The notes: a model not told the origin generated them from the sequence alone. 64,000 nt of DNA from Channallabes apus (GCA_030522415.1 CM060121.1:9033976-9097975); one strand, 5' to 3'; shown: positions 1-11,998, counted from the first letter of the stretch. Program-made: numbers and translations.

Positions 1-559
1 GAGAAAAGGTGAGAGAGAGAAGGAGAAAAAGAATTAAATTAGTTAGAAACTATCGGAACAACAGTCATACTAATAAATTGCAACCTTTCACAGTTCTGAG
101 AGTAAAAGGTTAGCTGTAAATATGAGCTCCTACAGCTCATTGTTCTAGACAAAAGCTTGTGCCATGTTTATAATGATGCTCCTCAGGAAGCTGATTTACC
201 GTAAGGATAAAGCACAGCGTTCGCCTTGCTAGTGTTTAATAAGCGATGTGTGGATTAATTTTGCCATGAGCGGTGGGGGAGATAAGCACGCCCTGTGGGG
301 ATCGTTACGCCCGTGCTTAATGAAAGCCGATGAGTCAACAAGCCATTAGAAGTGTTGTTCTCACCGTGCACTCCTCCACCTGCACCATTAAACGCTCACT
401 GCTTAGTGACATTAACAACCATGTAGCATCAGATATAAGACATATGAACCAGGGTGGCGCAGTGGCATGACGGGTAGTGTTTCACACCATACTTTTCAAC
501 ATAACCATTTTCATCCAACCCATCTTTATTGAGATATTTTAATATATATATTTTAATAC

Positions 560-950
560 ATATAATGTTTTAATCAGATCAAATATAGAGAAAAAAATGG
601 AAAAATCAATGTTGAGAAAAACAATATTGGAATCACTTTGCAATTTGGATTTTTAAGCAAATACAAGCAGAAATCTAAAAATGCTAAGGAGTTGTTGGAC
701 TTTTGACAAATTGAAAGGAAACATGGCGTCAACAAGAGAGCTGAAACAATGGAAAGGATTATAAAACTCATTCAAGGAGGAAATCCAACATGGTGTTGGT
801 TGGATGTTGCTTGTTCCCAGTCAGCTGTGTCTTTGTACTGTACACAAAATGGGAAGGTTATAAAGGGGAACCATATACTGTACAGTAGGTAAACCAGATA
901 TAGACCAAGAAAGATGTGAAAGTGTCAGGAAAGAAAACTTAGTTGTTCAT
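560..950 (+). mobile_element. Tc1-like transposon remnant (N-terminal transposase region)
   Basis: The + strand reads like the decayed start of a Tc1-type transposase: an ATG near 724 is followed by codons resembling the helix-turn-helix region that precedes 'GGN', then a 'CSQSAVS' like segment near 815. The frame is broken by stops and indels. No terminal inverted repeats were delimited. Assignment rests on recognising the fish Tc1 consensus. Confidence 0.55.
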
Positions 951-1864
951 TTAAAATCCTCAGCATCAACCTCACTTCTTCTCTCGTCTGTTTCAACTAC
1001 TCAAGTGTTCTGCATCTAATCACCAGCCTGATCATCTGTCATCGTTTATACATGTTTCTCACTGGAATATGAATTCAGTTAGATTAAGAAAGACTTTAGA
1101 CAAATTTAGAGCACCTTTGTCTCAAACCCAAATAAAAAATTCTTCGGGAAGCCGGAAGAACTATTCTTTAAGACTGCAATAAAAACATAAGAAAGTCTGT
1201 CTTTTTGTAAGCAAAATATGAAGAAATGAGAGATGCCTCAAGATTTTAGCGGGGTTAAGGTTCTGGAATATTCCAGGACTCGAGTTGTGAAATCAAATTG
1301 TGGAATCATTTTCACGCATGAACTGGCCACCACATTGTGTGCTGCAATAAAAGCTCAGACGAAATCTTATAGTGTGAATGTGCTTATAGTTGCTTATTGT
1401 GCAACTTTTTTTTTTTCTCTTTTGGCCAAGCAGTGTATGTGGTCACGGATGTAATCACAGGGGGAGGAGGTGGAGGGGGACCATGGACTAGATGGGGAAC
1501 TATTACATTAAAACGAACATATCAATGAAAAGTTATCTCTGGCTAGTGATTTTCCATCCATTATTATGACAGTTTGTCAGGTGCTTGGGTTTAATTTACA
1601 TATATTCATGAATATTTATAGACCCTATATGCATTATGAGGATCTATTGATCCGAGGCTCCTTTGGATGATAACCAAGGTTTGAACGGGCTGAACAAAAT
1701 TTCTTTGTTACAATGAACCACAGCCCCGTCAGATGAACATCCAGACTGTTACATTTTGAAAGCTGTACCAAGTTAGTTACGTTTATGCATCTGCTTAACC
1801 GGCAATTGAACTTATTTTTAAAATGTCTGTTATTTTGCTTTGCAAGTCCAGGTTACATTTATAT

Positions 1865-2010
1865 TTTAGGCATCTGGCAGATGCTCTTATCCAAAGAGAC
1901 AGCCATTTGTATTTCATTATACAGATGAGCAGTAAAGGGCCTTGCTCAAGGCAGTCGTGGGATTTGAACCTGGGACATTCCGAACTGTAGTCGTTTCCAT
2001 GACCCGACCA
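1865..2010 (-). mobile_element. tRNA-derived SINE with L2-like tail, degenerate
   Basis: Read on the - strand, a tRNA-like box B (GGTTCAAATCCC-type, near 1960-1975) precedes an 'aagggccttgctcaagg' core (about 1936-1953), and the unit ends in the 'gcatctggcagatgctcttatc' type end near 1868-1890 that resembles the L2 LINE 3' end at 31035-31060. Such tails let SINEs borrow LINE machinery. It is old and diverged. Confidence 0.55.
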
Positions 2011-2027
2011 GACTGTCTTGTGTGAAT

Positions 2028-2106
2028 TTAGCATGTTTTCCCATAGTCCAAAGACATACAGGGTATGCCACTTGGACTGGCCAATTGGAGATTCCAAATT
2101 CCCCCA

Positions 2107-2162
<56 letters not shown>

Positions 2163-2249
2163 CCTGAGATGAAATGGCAGACCATCGAGGGTGTACCCCG
2201 CCAACAGCCCTGAGTCCCATAGGAACGGCTCCAGGCCTACCGCGACTCA
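2028..2249 (+). mobile_element. HE1/DANA-like SINE fragment, expanded by a (GT)n microsatellite
   Basis: The stretch follows the same order as the better copies at 14421 and 17802: 'cccatagtccaaagacat', 'aattggagattccaaat', a TG-rich part, then 'ccctg.gatg.a.tggc' and 'gggtgtaccccgcc'. The TG-rich part has grown into an almost pure (GT)n run at 2109-2161. The tRNA-like head is missing. Confidence 0.6.
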
Positions 2250-2424
2250 TTTTATTTAACAGCATCTGCTTGCACACTGTGTTTTTTCATGCCTTTTCCA
2301 TCGCTGCTTGACCTGGCAATTTTTGCGCATGCATCAGTCCTTCCACATCTTGTATTACATTGCATTTGCTAGTCTACATCAGTACTAGGCTACATCAGGT
2401 TCAACTTCCAGGACCAGAAATTTC

Positions 2425-2645
2425 AGACTAATGGGGGCACAGGCTCACCAAAACATAATACAAATTTCACATGGTTTGAAAGTGCAACAAACATGCTGCA
2501 AAGTGCAAAAGATACGATTAGAATTTGGCATCAACAGCATGACTCCATGGACCAACAATTCAGGCTGGTGGTGGTGGCATAATGGTGTTGGCAAACATTG
2601 TTTGAATTTCATGATGATATGACATGTCATGAAAAGACCACATTG
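2425..2645 (+). mobile_element. Tc1-like transposase fragment
   Basis: Degenerate coding sequence for the middle of a Tc1-type transposase: 'caggctcaccaaaa' followed by 'atttggcatcaacagcatga' and 'ttcaggctggtggtggtgg', the part preceding the Gly-rich strand and second Asp of the DDE domain in this fish Tc1 family. Several indels; no intact frame, no ends found. Confidence 0.55.
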
Positions 2646-3105
2646 GTCTCAAACTAGATCTTCACAAAACTGAAGAACCTAAAGAACATGGGAAGAACAT
2701 GCAGAAACCACAAGATCCTGGAGCAGTAAACCGACAATGCTACCTGATGTACTGTACAATCTTGGCACCCTACTGAAAAAGTCACTAGTTTAAATGGACT
2801 GTGAAATCCATCTAATCTATTATATACAACTGGAGGTAGTATTGCTTGTCAAATCATTAGATGAATTGGTAGTGCCTTATAGTTTGTAGCTCTTATAAAA
2901 GCACTGAGCAAAACAGTCTTTCATTCTAGGAGTAAAGCAATGTTCCAGAAGCAGAAAAAAATGCATTTTAAGGAAGTCCTGACATCACTGCAGTATAAAT
3001 AACATCGTTGCACATGAAGGGTAAACCCCTTTAAGCCAGTACTGAATGTGAAAGCAAATTAATGCAAGCAGGTCTTACTGTGAAGTGTGACTAACAGTGT
3101 GTGTC

Positions 3106-3110
<5 letters not shown>

Positions 3111-3140
<30 letters not shown>
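3111..3140 (+). repeat. (GA)15 microsatellite
   Basis: Uninterrupted GA dinucleotide run in otherwise unremarkable intron. Confidence 0.95.
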
Positions 3141-3143
<3 letters not shown>

Positions 3144-3995
3144 TCTGTAAAAATGACTGCCTATTCACCATATAGTGCACTGTTTTCGTGATCTGTCCAT
3201 AAACACCCATAATGCATTGTTTCATTACTTTGATATACATCATTATTAAGGAAGACAACAGCATGCTAAAATGGAAACGGCCCTTCAGATTTCTTACAAA
3301 TGTAAAAAGTTATTTCCACAGTGACAAATTGAATGTTCAGTTCATAGTTAGCTTGTTTATTGTCTGTATATGTGATACAGTTCAAATAATAGGGTGGATA
3401 ATGAGTGCTCTAGCATGGTGCTGATGCAATGGAATATAACCACTATCACAGAGTAATGTTGATCTGTTTGATCTGTATGAAATCAATTACATCACATTCA
3501 AGTGTGAATTCAGCGTTCAAGTGAAACCGGGACACGTGATGAAATTCCTTGTGAATGACGGCATAAGAAATTGACGAACGTTTACAGAACACTTGGAGCA
3601 CAGCATGATGATGAGACCCTTAAAGGAGGTGAATGGTGCATACATTGTAGACCTTTAATTAAACAAAGAGTGTTTTAGCCATTTTTGCATTATGTACCAT
3701 GTTCTAATTAATATGCATGGAATCAGAATTGTGCAATATAAAGTGGTTTATCTTTTTTCAGTACAATATAGGCTATATAATGAATTGAATTTTATTTCAT
3801 TTTAACCAACTATACAAATATGACTATATTTGTAAAAAAGCCACATCTGATGAACACTGATGAACAGGATCACATGTGTTTATAGTTATTTTCGGTTGAC
3901 TAAAATAATACAAGCATAATTTGGTACGTTGGTGAATATTTTTACGACGCCATTTTCATATTCTGGTGGGAGTAAAATTTTTGTGTTCTAAAAGT

Positions 3996-4712
3996 TGTGA
4001 CAGTGTGTGCCTGTAATGGGCATGCACCTAAATCTTTGTCGCTCCCTGCTCACTCCGGAGTCTAACTAGGTGATCCCTGCAACGGCGTGTGCAAAAGGGG
4101 CAGTTCCGCGGGAATGGGCACTGCTGGTGAATGATTATCATTTATGGATCTCAAGCTTCTCTCCTCTACCTAAATCAGGCACAAAGTGTAGCTCAGGGTC
4201 TGGTCCCCAAGGTCTCCAAAACTGAGCCACGCGCGGACGCTAAACGCGGAAGAGTTGCATGCGATCGGGGTGATGCAACGCACCCCAGGAACTTCAAAGG
4301 CCATAGAATTAAGTGTAACCTTTTTCTCTCTGCATGGAGGACAGCTGTGAAACGACTGCGTGAGCTCCCATGGCACTTTAGCGTTTAAAGCCAAGCCTCA
4401 GGAACCTGCCGCCAAAGAAGAAAAGGCAGCTGTGCTCAACATTAAGGCCGCTGCAGTACTGGAGGATCGATGGCTGACCTTGACAGGGAACGCGTGTGAC
4501 TCTTGTCTGCGGCCGCACCCAAGCAGCACTGGGCGGGGCCGGAAGGCTAGTCAGCGAATAGGATAGGTCAGCATGCAGCTGGGCACTGCCACCAGACCTG
4601 CACGTGTACAGCTCTACCATTTTCCTCTCCTTTTTTTCCTTCCTCCCTCCTTAACGCCTTTTCTTTCCCCTATTTTCTAAATAGATTTTTATAATTTTCT
4701 GTAAGATTTATT
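3996..4712 (+). mobile_element. Degenerate solo LTR, related to the one at 23615
   Basis: It begins TGTGACAG and then follows the same order as the better-preserved solo LTR at 23615-24138: a 'cctgtaatgggcatgcacc' block, 'cgctccctgctcact', a 'tgtagctc' block, a 'gtgatgcaacgcacccc' block, a 'gagctcccatggcac' block and an A-rich end with 'ttctaaatagat' and 'ctgtaag'. Both are strongly GC-rich against an AT-rich background. The 3' boundary is uncertain and no target duplication was found, so the copy is old. Parent family (ERV or Gypsy type) is not determinable here. Confidence 0.6.
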
Positions 4713-5442
4713 TTTAATTTTTTAATCGGTTATTGATGTGTGGTCAGTACTGTGTTGAGTTTTAAGGGTTAAAGAAGGCTGCGCATCTGTAAATGACGAT
4801 CCTGGCCGAGGTGAACATTCAGTGAGTGGAGCACCTGATGCTTGGAAATAAATGAATAACTTGTTGCCAGATTGCAGAAAAGACACATCTGCCTGTGGGA
4901 ATTGTACAACCAATCATTCACCAACACTTTAGACATGAAGCAAGCTGTCCGATCATGACTCCAAGCACTAGTGAAACACTGGGATAAGTGCATAGTGTAG
5001 CAGGGAATTTAATAGAGAGTTTCTATTCTCAAAAATATGTTCCGTTCTTCTGCATAATCAAAAGTCCCAGTTTGACTTGAATGCCCCTCGTAGTTCCTAT
5101 TTTTGAAAAATAGAACCGAAATTTTTTTTTTTAAATAAAATGCAAAAACCAAATCAGTTCCACACACTTCTGAAAACGTGTCAGAGATACAGTAGAACTC
5201 ACAGCCCATGCTGACATCGCAGGAACTTCTACCTCTGGGGATTTTTCAAAGTTTCTAGTGGCATAATGGCATCCAGATACTGAAATGAACACTTGGACGT
5301 GTATTGCGTTTCAATATATTAGCATATAATATTTAATTTATGTATGGCTATCTAAAACAGTCACATTTTGTTAAAAAGCTGAAAGGTCAAAGTTGCTCAA
5401 TGACAAAAGCGAGAAACACAAACTCGTCTTTATACTGCTGTC

Positions 5443-5471
5443 CATTCATCCATCCATCCATCCATCTATCT
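5443..5471 (+). repeat. (CATC)n microsatellite
   Basis: Short CATC/CTAT tetranucleotide run. Confidence 0.85.
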
Positions 5472-5564
5472 AGGAACCTGTGTAGTCCAACTATTAGTAT
5501 TTATTCTAATTTTTACCACCGTAGTAGGACCTCCGATCAATATTCATGCGTGCATTTCCAGACT

Positions 5565-5775
5565 ACGGGCAATTCGAAACCACAAATTTGCCTAATCTGC
5601 ATGTCTTCGAACTGGGGGATGAAACCAGAGTACCTGGAGAAAACCCACCAAGCATGTGGAAAACATGCAAACTTCATGCACACAGACCCTGAGGTGTGAA
5701 TCAAACCCGGACCCTGGAAGTGCAAGGTCAGGTAGACCCTGGACAGTGCTAACCACTTAGCCACGTGCCACCTTA
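5565..5775 (-). mobile_element. HE1/DANA-like SINE, old copy
   Basis: On the - strand it contains the tRNA-like head (start near 5772, 'tggcacgtggctaagtgg'), a box B like 'gggtttgattc' near 5698-5710, then 'atgaagtttgcatgttttcc' and 'ctccaggtactctggtttc', the same order as the SINE at 14421. About a fifth of positions look diverged by eye. It stops before the 3' tail. Confidence 0.65.
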
Positions 5776-6903
5776 TAGTACTATCAGGAGTTGAATATCA
5801 TTTTGAATATAATCTGCACTATATAGGCTCGTGGATTTCTTATCGTCTCTGAAAATAGAAATTGTAAGCAGATACCATGACTTGCTGAATGCATCATATT
5901 AAGTGAAAGCATTATCACACCTGAGTATTACTGTGTCATTCTACCCCTGCTGAGATAGCTCGAGTGGTGAATCCAGTCATTTTATTACAGTATTCTGTTT
6001 ACATTTTTTATTATTATTGTTACTATTATTCTATTATTTTTGCCTGAAAAGCTCCATAAAATATGAAGGCTTTAGTGTATGAAGGCGAATTTGTAGCAAA
6101 GGATGGTTTTGTTAAAGAATATATTTGTTGTTGTTGTTTTTTCAATTAATAACTCTGTTTATCGATATGGGACAGATGACAAAACTATCTTAAATACTTA
6201 ATATACAGTACAGTATGAGAGGTAGGTTTTTCCTTTTTAAATATTAAACATTCTACATAAACATATAGGCCAGTGGTTCTCAAACTGTGGGGCGCGCCCC
6301 ACTAGTGGGGAATACAGACATGACAGGTGGGGCGCAATGAACGGGAGGAAATAACAGGAAAGTACCTATTCTAATTCATGCTTTTCTTTATTGATAATGA
6401 AGAGCGTACGCTCAAAACTAAACAATCACACACAAATAAATGGATCATTAATACAAGTAAATTTAAAATAACATCAGTCGTGGGCCGGGAGAAAAAGTGG
6501 AACCATAGTGGAACAATAACGGTTTAACGTCGGGCCAACTTCAGCAGCGCTGCTCGAATCACAAACCTGCGCGAGCCACTGGGCAGCGCTGCGCGACTCT
6601 GACAGAAATATACCGCGCCGACCATCAAAATAAATTTTCTGGGATGCGCACATACAAACCAGGCATGGCAAGGCGGAAACAATAATAAACAATTCCTGAC
6701 ATTTTAAATAGTTTGTAAATAAAAACATAGTGGGTCGCATTCGAGCGGCGCTGCGCGATCCACCGGGCTGCGCAAATAAACCAGATCATCACTGCGCTAT
6801 TCAGATAGTCGCGCTGCGCTGTATTTGCGCAGATATTTGGTTCAATCGGGTGCCACGGTTTCGTCCCACTTTTGATGTGTTTGGCTTCACATACACTTCG
6901 ACA

Positions 6904-7050
6904 ATGGAAGAAGACGAGCAGTGAGCTTGCTTATATGTGACAAAACCAACAACGAGGAGAGTGTAAAGAAAAAAGGTGCCTCGTCTGTGGTGTGGAATTG
7001 GTTTGGGTATAAGAAAAGTGATACGAATGAGATGAACGTGATCCACTTTA
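6904..7050 (+). pseudogene. BED-finger protein remnant (hAT copy 1)
   Basis: The ATG at 6904 starts Met-Glu-Glu-Asp, but a TGA follows at 6922, so the frame is dead. Downstream, another frame restores Ser-Ser-Val-Val-Trp-Asn-Trp-Phe-Gly-Tyr (about 6980-7010), the aromatic start of a BED zinc finger as found in ZBED1-like hAT proteins. The finger is then cut by the AT-rich insertion; its second half resumes near 7310-7400 with 'HLKSKHPNEYG'. Confidence 0.75.
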
Positions 7051-7627
7051 AACATGTGGATTGCACAACCCTGGACATTACCATTCTTTTCCTACTCGTA
7101 CAGCTGCTCTTATTGTTCACATATTCTTCATATATTTTCTATATTGTGTATTGTTGTACAGTTATTTTATTTTAACTTTAGTTTTTATATTTTATTTATT
7201 CCTAGTTAAATTTACCCCCTATTTTATTTTTCATATTTATTTCCTATTCATAGTCTTTTATTTTAAAGTTTGAATTAAATAGAATTTTTGAATTTGATTT
7301 GATTTGCGTACCGCAAGTTCACTGTTTTAACAAGTGGTGGAAACATGTTAAACCTCTTCTATCATCTGAAATCCAAGCATCCAAACGAATATGGCCAAAG
7401 TAAAAAAAAATGCGGCAAACCTCAGCAATTCACAGTTTATATAAAATTACATTATGTAAAACAGTTTCTTTGTGTTTGAATTTTTATTTATGCATTTTCA
7501 GATACAAATTGCTATATTGTGATTATATTGTTACCGAGGTAGAAAATAGCTTCTACTGTGATAGAAGATTTTGGTTATATCGCCCACCACTAATGAAGCC
7601 TAACTTGCTTCATGGTGGGGATGGTGG

Positions 7628-7887
7628 GGGCAGAGGAGAGACCTGTGTGTGTTTTGTGTCTTATACCGCTGGCAGCAGACCGCATGAGACCCAACAAATT
7701 AGGAAGACACTTAGAGACAACACACGTTAATAAGCCACTCGACTTCTTTCAAAGAAAGCTGGCAGAATACAGACAGCAGGAGAATCGCATGGTAAAATCT
7801 GAATCAGTGGACAGCAAAGCACAAATGGCTTCATTCAAAGTTGCATACAGTATTGGCCAGTGCAAAAAAACTACAAACGATTGCTGA
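7628..7887 (+). pseudogene. ZBED5/SCAND3-like hAT protein fragment (copy 1)
   Basis: An open stretch encodes a Cys-x-x-Cys-like start, then 'MRPNKLGRHLETTH', 'KPLDFFQRKLAEYRQQ' and 'AQMASFKVAYSIGQCKK', the segment following the zinc finger in ZBED5/SCAND3-type hAT-derived proteins. A TGA ends it at 7885 before any catalytic domain. It belongs to a different hAT lineage from the BED finger upstream in the same element. Confidence 0.75.
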
Positions 7888-8371
7888 GCAGCTAATAAAC
7901 ATGGGGTCAGTTATGCAAAGATAAGTGACAACGTAAGCCTTTTATAACAATTGCACGTGTATTTTATCTGTTTTTAACTTGGTGTTGTTTGATCTTATTG
8001 GTTTAGAAATTGATATTTCAATAAACAGTAAACTTGGCAGATTTCGTTATTATTTTGTTGACAAGTGGGGCTTGAAAATTTGCTCACCCCCTTGAGTGGG
8101 GAATGACAGAAAAAGTTTGAGAACCACTGATATAGGCTAAGCTATTCGAAAGTAAGAGGGCTATTGTTCATATTGTTTAAACATTGCTCGGTTAGGCTTA
8201 ATGTCTTGGATTAGTATTTAAACTCTTAAGTCTTTAAACTCATACGCTATTATAATTTAGTTTTAAGAAGTAAGTTTAATCAGCATTAGTGAACTAGTAA
8301 GCATATAGCGTGCTGATTACACCGTCCAGAGACATGGCTCCAGTGTGTATTGTATTTTTTATTATTTTTTG

Positions 8372-8800
8372 TGTGTATTGTATTTTTTATTATGTTTTCC
8401 AATTTTCTCCCCAAATTAGTTGTAGCCAATTCCTCCCCGTCGCTAGGGGGTTCCCACATTAAGGCTACCACTACCACTCAGTCGGGAGGGCGAAGACTAT
8501 CACGTGTTTCCTCTGAACCGGGTGACGTCAGCCGACCGCATCTTTTCGAACTGTTTGCTGACGCACCATTAGGGGCGGAGTAACACACTTGGAGGAAAGC
8601 GCTAGCCGCTCCTTCCGCGTGCGCGAGCTCACAGACGCCCCTGATTGGCTGTAGAGCCGTGATTAATGTGGGAGCGCAAGTACCTCTCATCCCTCCCCAC
8701 TGAGAGAGCTCGGCCAATCAGCTCTCTCTATGCCTCCGGCTGTGAGAGGAAAACAGCATCACCCGGGGTTCCAACCAGCGATCTCCGGAGTGTATTGTAT
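8372..8800 (-). mobile_element. SINE-like repeat (copy A)
   Basis: Read on the - strand it starts with a tRNA-like segment containing 'GGTTGGAACCCCGGG' (box B like, about 8766-8780), has a GC-rich body, and ends in 'ttggggagaaaattgg' followed by an A/T-rich tail. The 3' two thirds recurs in the same orientation at 10483-10772. Family name not certain. Confidence 0.65.
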
Positions 8801-9185
8801 TTCAGGAGGCTTGACTACAATTGCCGTTACATAGTCTGTCTAAACATGTCTACACGATGAAAAATATGACTACGTTTTATCAACGTTAATGAGTTTATCC
8901 ACGAGCGATCCAATGCATACAAAAAGGACCTCACTGTCCACACTGTGAAATTAATGACTGAGCTGAATATTCTGTGAACCAAAGACAGATGTTACTCGTT
9001 TTTTTAGTCAAACTAGTCAGAGATGGTGTTTAAGAAGAAGAAATTAACGTGTATTAGTCCTTAGTCCTTATTTAGACTGTAAACGTAGATCCGACTGTAA
9101 AACCTTTAAGCCAACCTTTACCAAACACAAATTGGTATATGTTTTTTTGTTATTTAAAAAACTTTGACAAGGACCTGAAATATGC

Positions 9186-9659
9186 AGTGGTACCTCGGCA
9201 AATTAAAGCCCCGCCTTAGGAATTTTTACCTTAAGAACTGCAATTCGGCGTCCGAAGCATTTTCGGTATATGAGCGACCGAACCAAGCTGAAACAAGTGC
9301 CGGCTTTTTTTTTTTTGCATTTTGTGTAAGAAGCAAACACGACAGCAAAAAGAAAAGGGAGTTTAAAAAAAAAAAAAAAAAGAATTGATAGATTAAGGCT
9401 AAGTGAGGATTAATGTCTATTTATTTCATATTTTACTTCATTTACATGTCTTTTCTAAATGTTTTGATTGTTTTTAAAATATAAAATTATGATCATAGTG
9501 TTGGAAATTGGTAATATTGATAATATTTTTTGGGTGGCTTGAATCTGCATTTACATTATTTTCTATAGGAAAATGCGTTTCGCAATACGAATTTTCGCCT
9601 TAAGAACTCACCTGCAGGACAGATTAAATTCTAATTAAATTCTTTTAATAAGGTACCAC
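9186..9659 (+). mobile_element. Inverted-repeat MITE, mariner/Tc1-like (copy A)
   Basis: The left end CAGTGGTACCTCGGC and right end AAGGTACCACT are inverted. Both ends continue with a matching 'ccttaag' motif, and the centre is AT-rich and non-coding. A related copy in opposite orientation lies at 19388-19966, sharing 'ccaccaaaaaatatt..caat' like central sequence in reverse. Exact borders and target duplication are not clear. Confidence 0.6.
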
Positions 9660-10482
9660 TAAAATGAAATGTAATCCTCTTTTTGCTTAAATCATCTTAA
9701 TTATTTAATGATACCCAGCCATGGTTTTAATTAAAATACTACCCGATGTATAAATCAGTAAGAATTTTCCTCAATAAGGGGATAATGTTTTTAACAGCAT
9801 GAAGCCTTTTACAACAAGAGCTGAGAGACTGCAGTTTAGACAGCCTTGTTCTAGATCGTATTCCACTTTAATTTGATATGTCAGTCATGCAGCTTTCACA
9901 AAATATTTGACAGACCATTTCTTTCATCCTAAATCCTAAATGCCCCAAGTTTCTTAGCTGTTCCGTTTAAAAGGTTTGACACTAGACATTAATTGAGCTG
10001 TAATTTTGCACGACCCCGTGACAGCGGAGTCAGTCGTGTGTTCACTCAGTGCTCGCCTTTTCCACTTGTGTTTCATTGAGAGAAGAAGCAGTAAATAAAC
10101 AGTCATTAAGCTGTCACGTACTAATCTATTTCAGTACCTTTGGTGTCATTTTAAAAAATCAAATCACTGCTTAGCAACTGTTGCTATCCTCCATTGCCTC
10201 TGCCAGGTCTTTTCAACGCTTTAGCAGCTCCAGCAGTTCCTCTGAACACATTCCAAACTAAAGATGCCTCAAACTTCTCAAGACAAGTGGTGCGTGTAAG
10301 CGCTCTGCTAGCAGTGTGTTTAACTAATAAATCGTAATAAGTAACAGAATGTCCTCCACATGTCCTTCTGTAACAGAAGTATAAGCATTTGCATATCCTA
10401 TCAACCTTGTCTCTTTAACCATAATTGTACACTTAGCACAACTTCTTCCCAGGAGACTTTGCAGTGGTCGCATGCTACAGTA

Positions 10483-10772
10483 AATGATTTTCTCCCTAAT
10501 TTAGTCGTGTCCAATTCCTCCCCGTCATTAGGGGGCTCCCACATTAAGCTACTACTGCCACTCAGTCGGGAGGGCCGAAGACTATCACATGTTTCCTCCG
10601 AGCAACTTGACGCCAGCCGACCGCATCGTTTCGAACTGCTCACTCACGCACCGTTGGGGGCGGCGTAACACACTCGGAGGACAGCGCTATCCGCTCCTTC
10701 CGCTTGCATGAGCTTACAGACGCCCCTGATTGGCTGTAGAGTCGTGATTAATGTGGGAACACAAAGTACCTC
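10483..10772 (-). mobile_element. SINE-like repeat (copy B)
   Basis: Collinear with 8395-8690: 'tttctccctaatttagt', 'ccaattcctccccgtc', 'gccgaccgcat', 'ggggcgg.gtaacacac', 'gacgcccctgattggctgta' and 'cgtgattaatgtggga' all recur in order. It lacks the tRNA-like head seen in copy A, as expected for a 5'-truncated retroposed copy. Confidence 0.65.
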
Positions 10773-10872
10773 TAGCATGTCCATGTGGCACATACATTTT
10801 GGCCAAACACAATCTTTCATAGCAGCTTCTTTATATGTAATTAAAAGCAAACGTAAAGCCAACTGAACATTG

Positions 10873-10911
10873 ATTTGTTCCTCTCTCGCTCTCTCTCTCT
10901 CTCTCTCTCAT
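10873..10911 (+). repeat. (CT)n microsatellite
   Basis: CT dinucleotide run with one interruption near its start. Confidence 0.9.
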
Positions 10912-10989
10912 ACACACTATATGGACTAAAGAATTTGCCCAAACCATTGGCCTTGCATTGTCATTGTATCCAAATACATACTTATCACA

Positions 10990-11165
10990 TATACTTCAAT
11001 ATGGAGATGGTCCCCCTTTTGCAGCCAGTCAAGTTCTTCCACACAAGTCTTTATAGTTCTTAGTTTGTCCAATGGCGCGCATCCATGTTGAAATAGAAAA
11101 GGGCCTTCCCCAAACTGTTGCCACAAAGTTGGAAGCACGGCATTGTCCAAGATGTCTTGGTATGG
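10990..11165 (-). mobile_element. Tc1-like transposase fragment (DDE middle)
   Basis: The - strand encodes 'LPTLWQQFGEGPFLFQH' followed by 'APLDKLRTIKT' and 'VEELDW', the stretch around the second catalytic Asp of Tc1 transposases. The catalytic Asp position after FQH reads Gly-Cys, so the site is destroyed, and the frame ends soon after. Confidence 0.75.
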
Positions 11166-11479
11166 TGAAGGACAATCACTGGGGGAAAGGGACCTGAATG
11201 AAACACCTAAATTCAGTCATTAACAGGTTTCTTTTTAAAGGGATACTGTAGTCACGAGACAATGTTGTGGCCAGTTCATGTGTGAAATTGATTCCTGACA
11301 CACCCAGAGCCACGCTTTTACAATTTAAGCTTGGGATATACCCATGTCTTATACCAGCAAAGGAAAAAATCTTTCATTTAGGTCATCAGCTGATTTAGTT
11401 TTATTTCCACATAAAATTATTACGTCTAGATCTGATCAACTGAAGCAACCGCGGATCATAATCATATCTCCAAAGGCTT

Positions 11480-11566
11480 ATACAGTGTCCACTATACATG
11501 ATGGGAGCACCGCTTCGTGCACTTCTCTTCAGACCCTGATGCGCCCATCACTCTGGAATAGGGTCA
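11480..11566 (-). mobile_element. Short Tc1-like fragment
   Basis: 'atgatgggagcaccgcttc' and 'catcactctggaatagggtca' recur at 18540-18615, inside another Tc1-like relic. On the - strand this is the stretch upstream of the catalytic loop. It abuts the LINE fragment that follows. Confidence 0.5.
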
Positions 11567-11998
11567 GGAAAGGCGTACAGGACAGTGGTGAGACCAGCGA
11601 TGCTCTACGGCTTAGAGACAGTGGCACTGAAGAAAAGACAGGAGGCAGAGTTGGAGGTAGCAGAGATGAAGATGCTGAAGTTCTCCTTGGGAGTGACAAG
11701 GATGGATAGGATCAAGAATGAGTTCATCAGAGGGACAACCCATGTGAGATAAAGTCAGAGAGGCCAGATTGAGGTGGTTTGGACATGTTCAGAGGAGAGA
11801 TTGTGAATATATCGGTAGAAGGATGCTGAGGTTGGAACTGCCAGGCAGGAGGTCTAGAGGAAGACCAAAGAGGAGATTTATGGATGCAGTGAGAGAGGAC
11901 ATGAAGTTAGTTGGTGTGAAAGAAGATAGGGTTAGATGGAGGCAGATGATTTGCTGCGGCGACCCCTGAAAGGGAACAGCCGAAAGACAAAGAAGAAA
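11563..11998 (+). mobile_element. Non-LTR retrotransposon (LINE) 3' fragment
   Basis: Two frames together encode the C-terminus of a LINE ORF2: 'VVRPAMLYGLET' (reverse transcriptase thumb region), 'EMKMLKFSLGVTRMDRIKNEFIRGT', then after a stop/frameshift 'LRWFGHVQRRD', 'ELPGRRSRGRPKRRFMDAVREDM' and 'RVRWRQMICCGDP' up to 11969. The 3' UTR is short and ends 'ccgaaagacaaagaagaaaag' by 11998. Clade (RTE or other) not decided. Truncated at the 5' end, as usual for LINE insertions. Confidence 0.8.

Larger units (their letters stand above)
6271..8129 (+). mobile_element. hAT-type DNA transposon (copy 1), non-autonomous, two coding remnants
   Basis: The ends are inverted: CAGTGGTTCTCAAACT at 6271 and AGTTTGAGAACCACTG ending at 8129. 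They are flanked by a perfect 8-bp duplication ATATAGGC (6263-6270 and 8130-8137), the hallmark of hAT elements. Inside are two separate coding remnants described below, and no hAT catalytic core. An AT-rich stretch at about 7041-7309 is absent from the sister copy at 47432-48752 and so is probably a later insertion. The element also has about 330 bp near its left end that the sister lacks. Confidence 0.9.

Noticed and set aside
1233..1454. 73-codon open frame on the + strand upstream in intron 1, considered as cacng3 exon 1
   Set aside because: Its translation has no resemblance to the TARP N-terminus and there is no suitable donor in the required phase.
1946..2277. Open frames with poly-His-Thr or poly-Cys-Val stretches at microsatellites (also near 22104, 61567, 63230)
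   Set aside because: Any uninterrupted dinucleotide repeat is open in all frames; these are artefacts.
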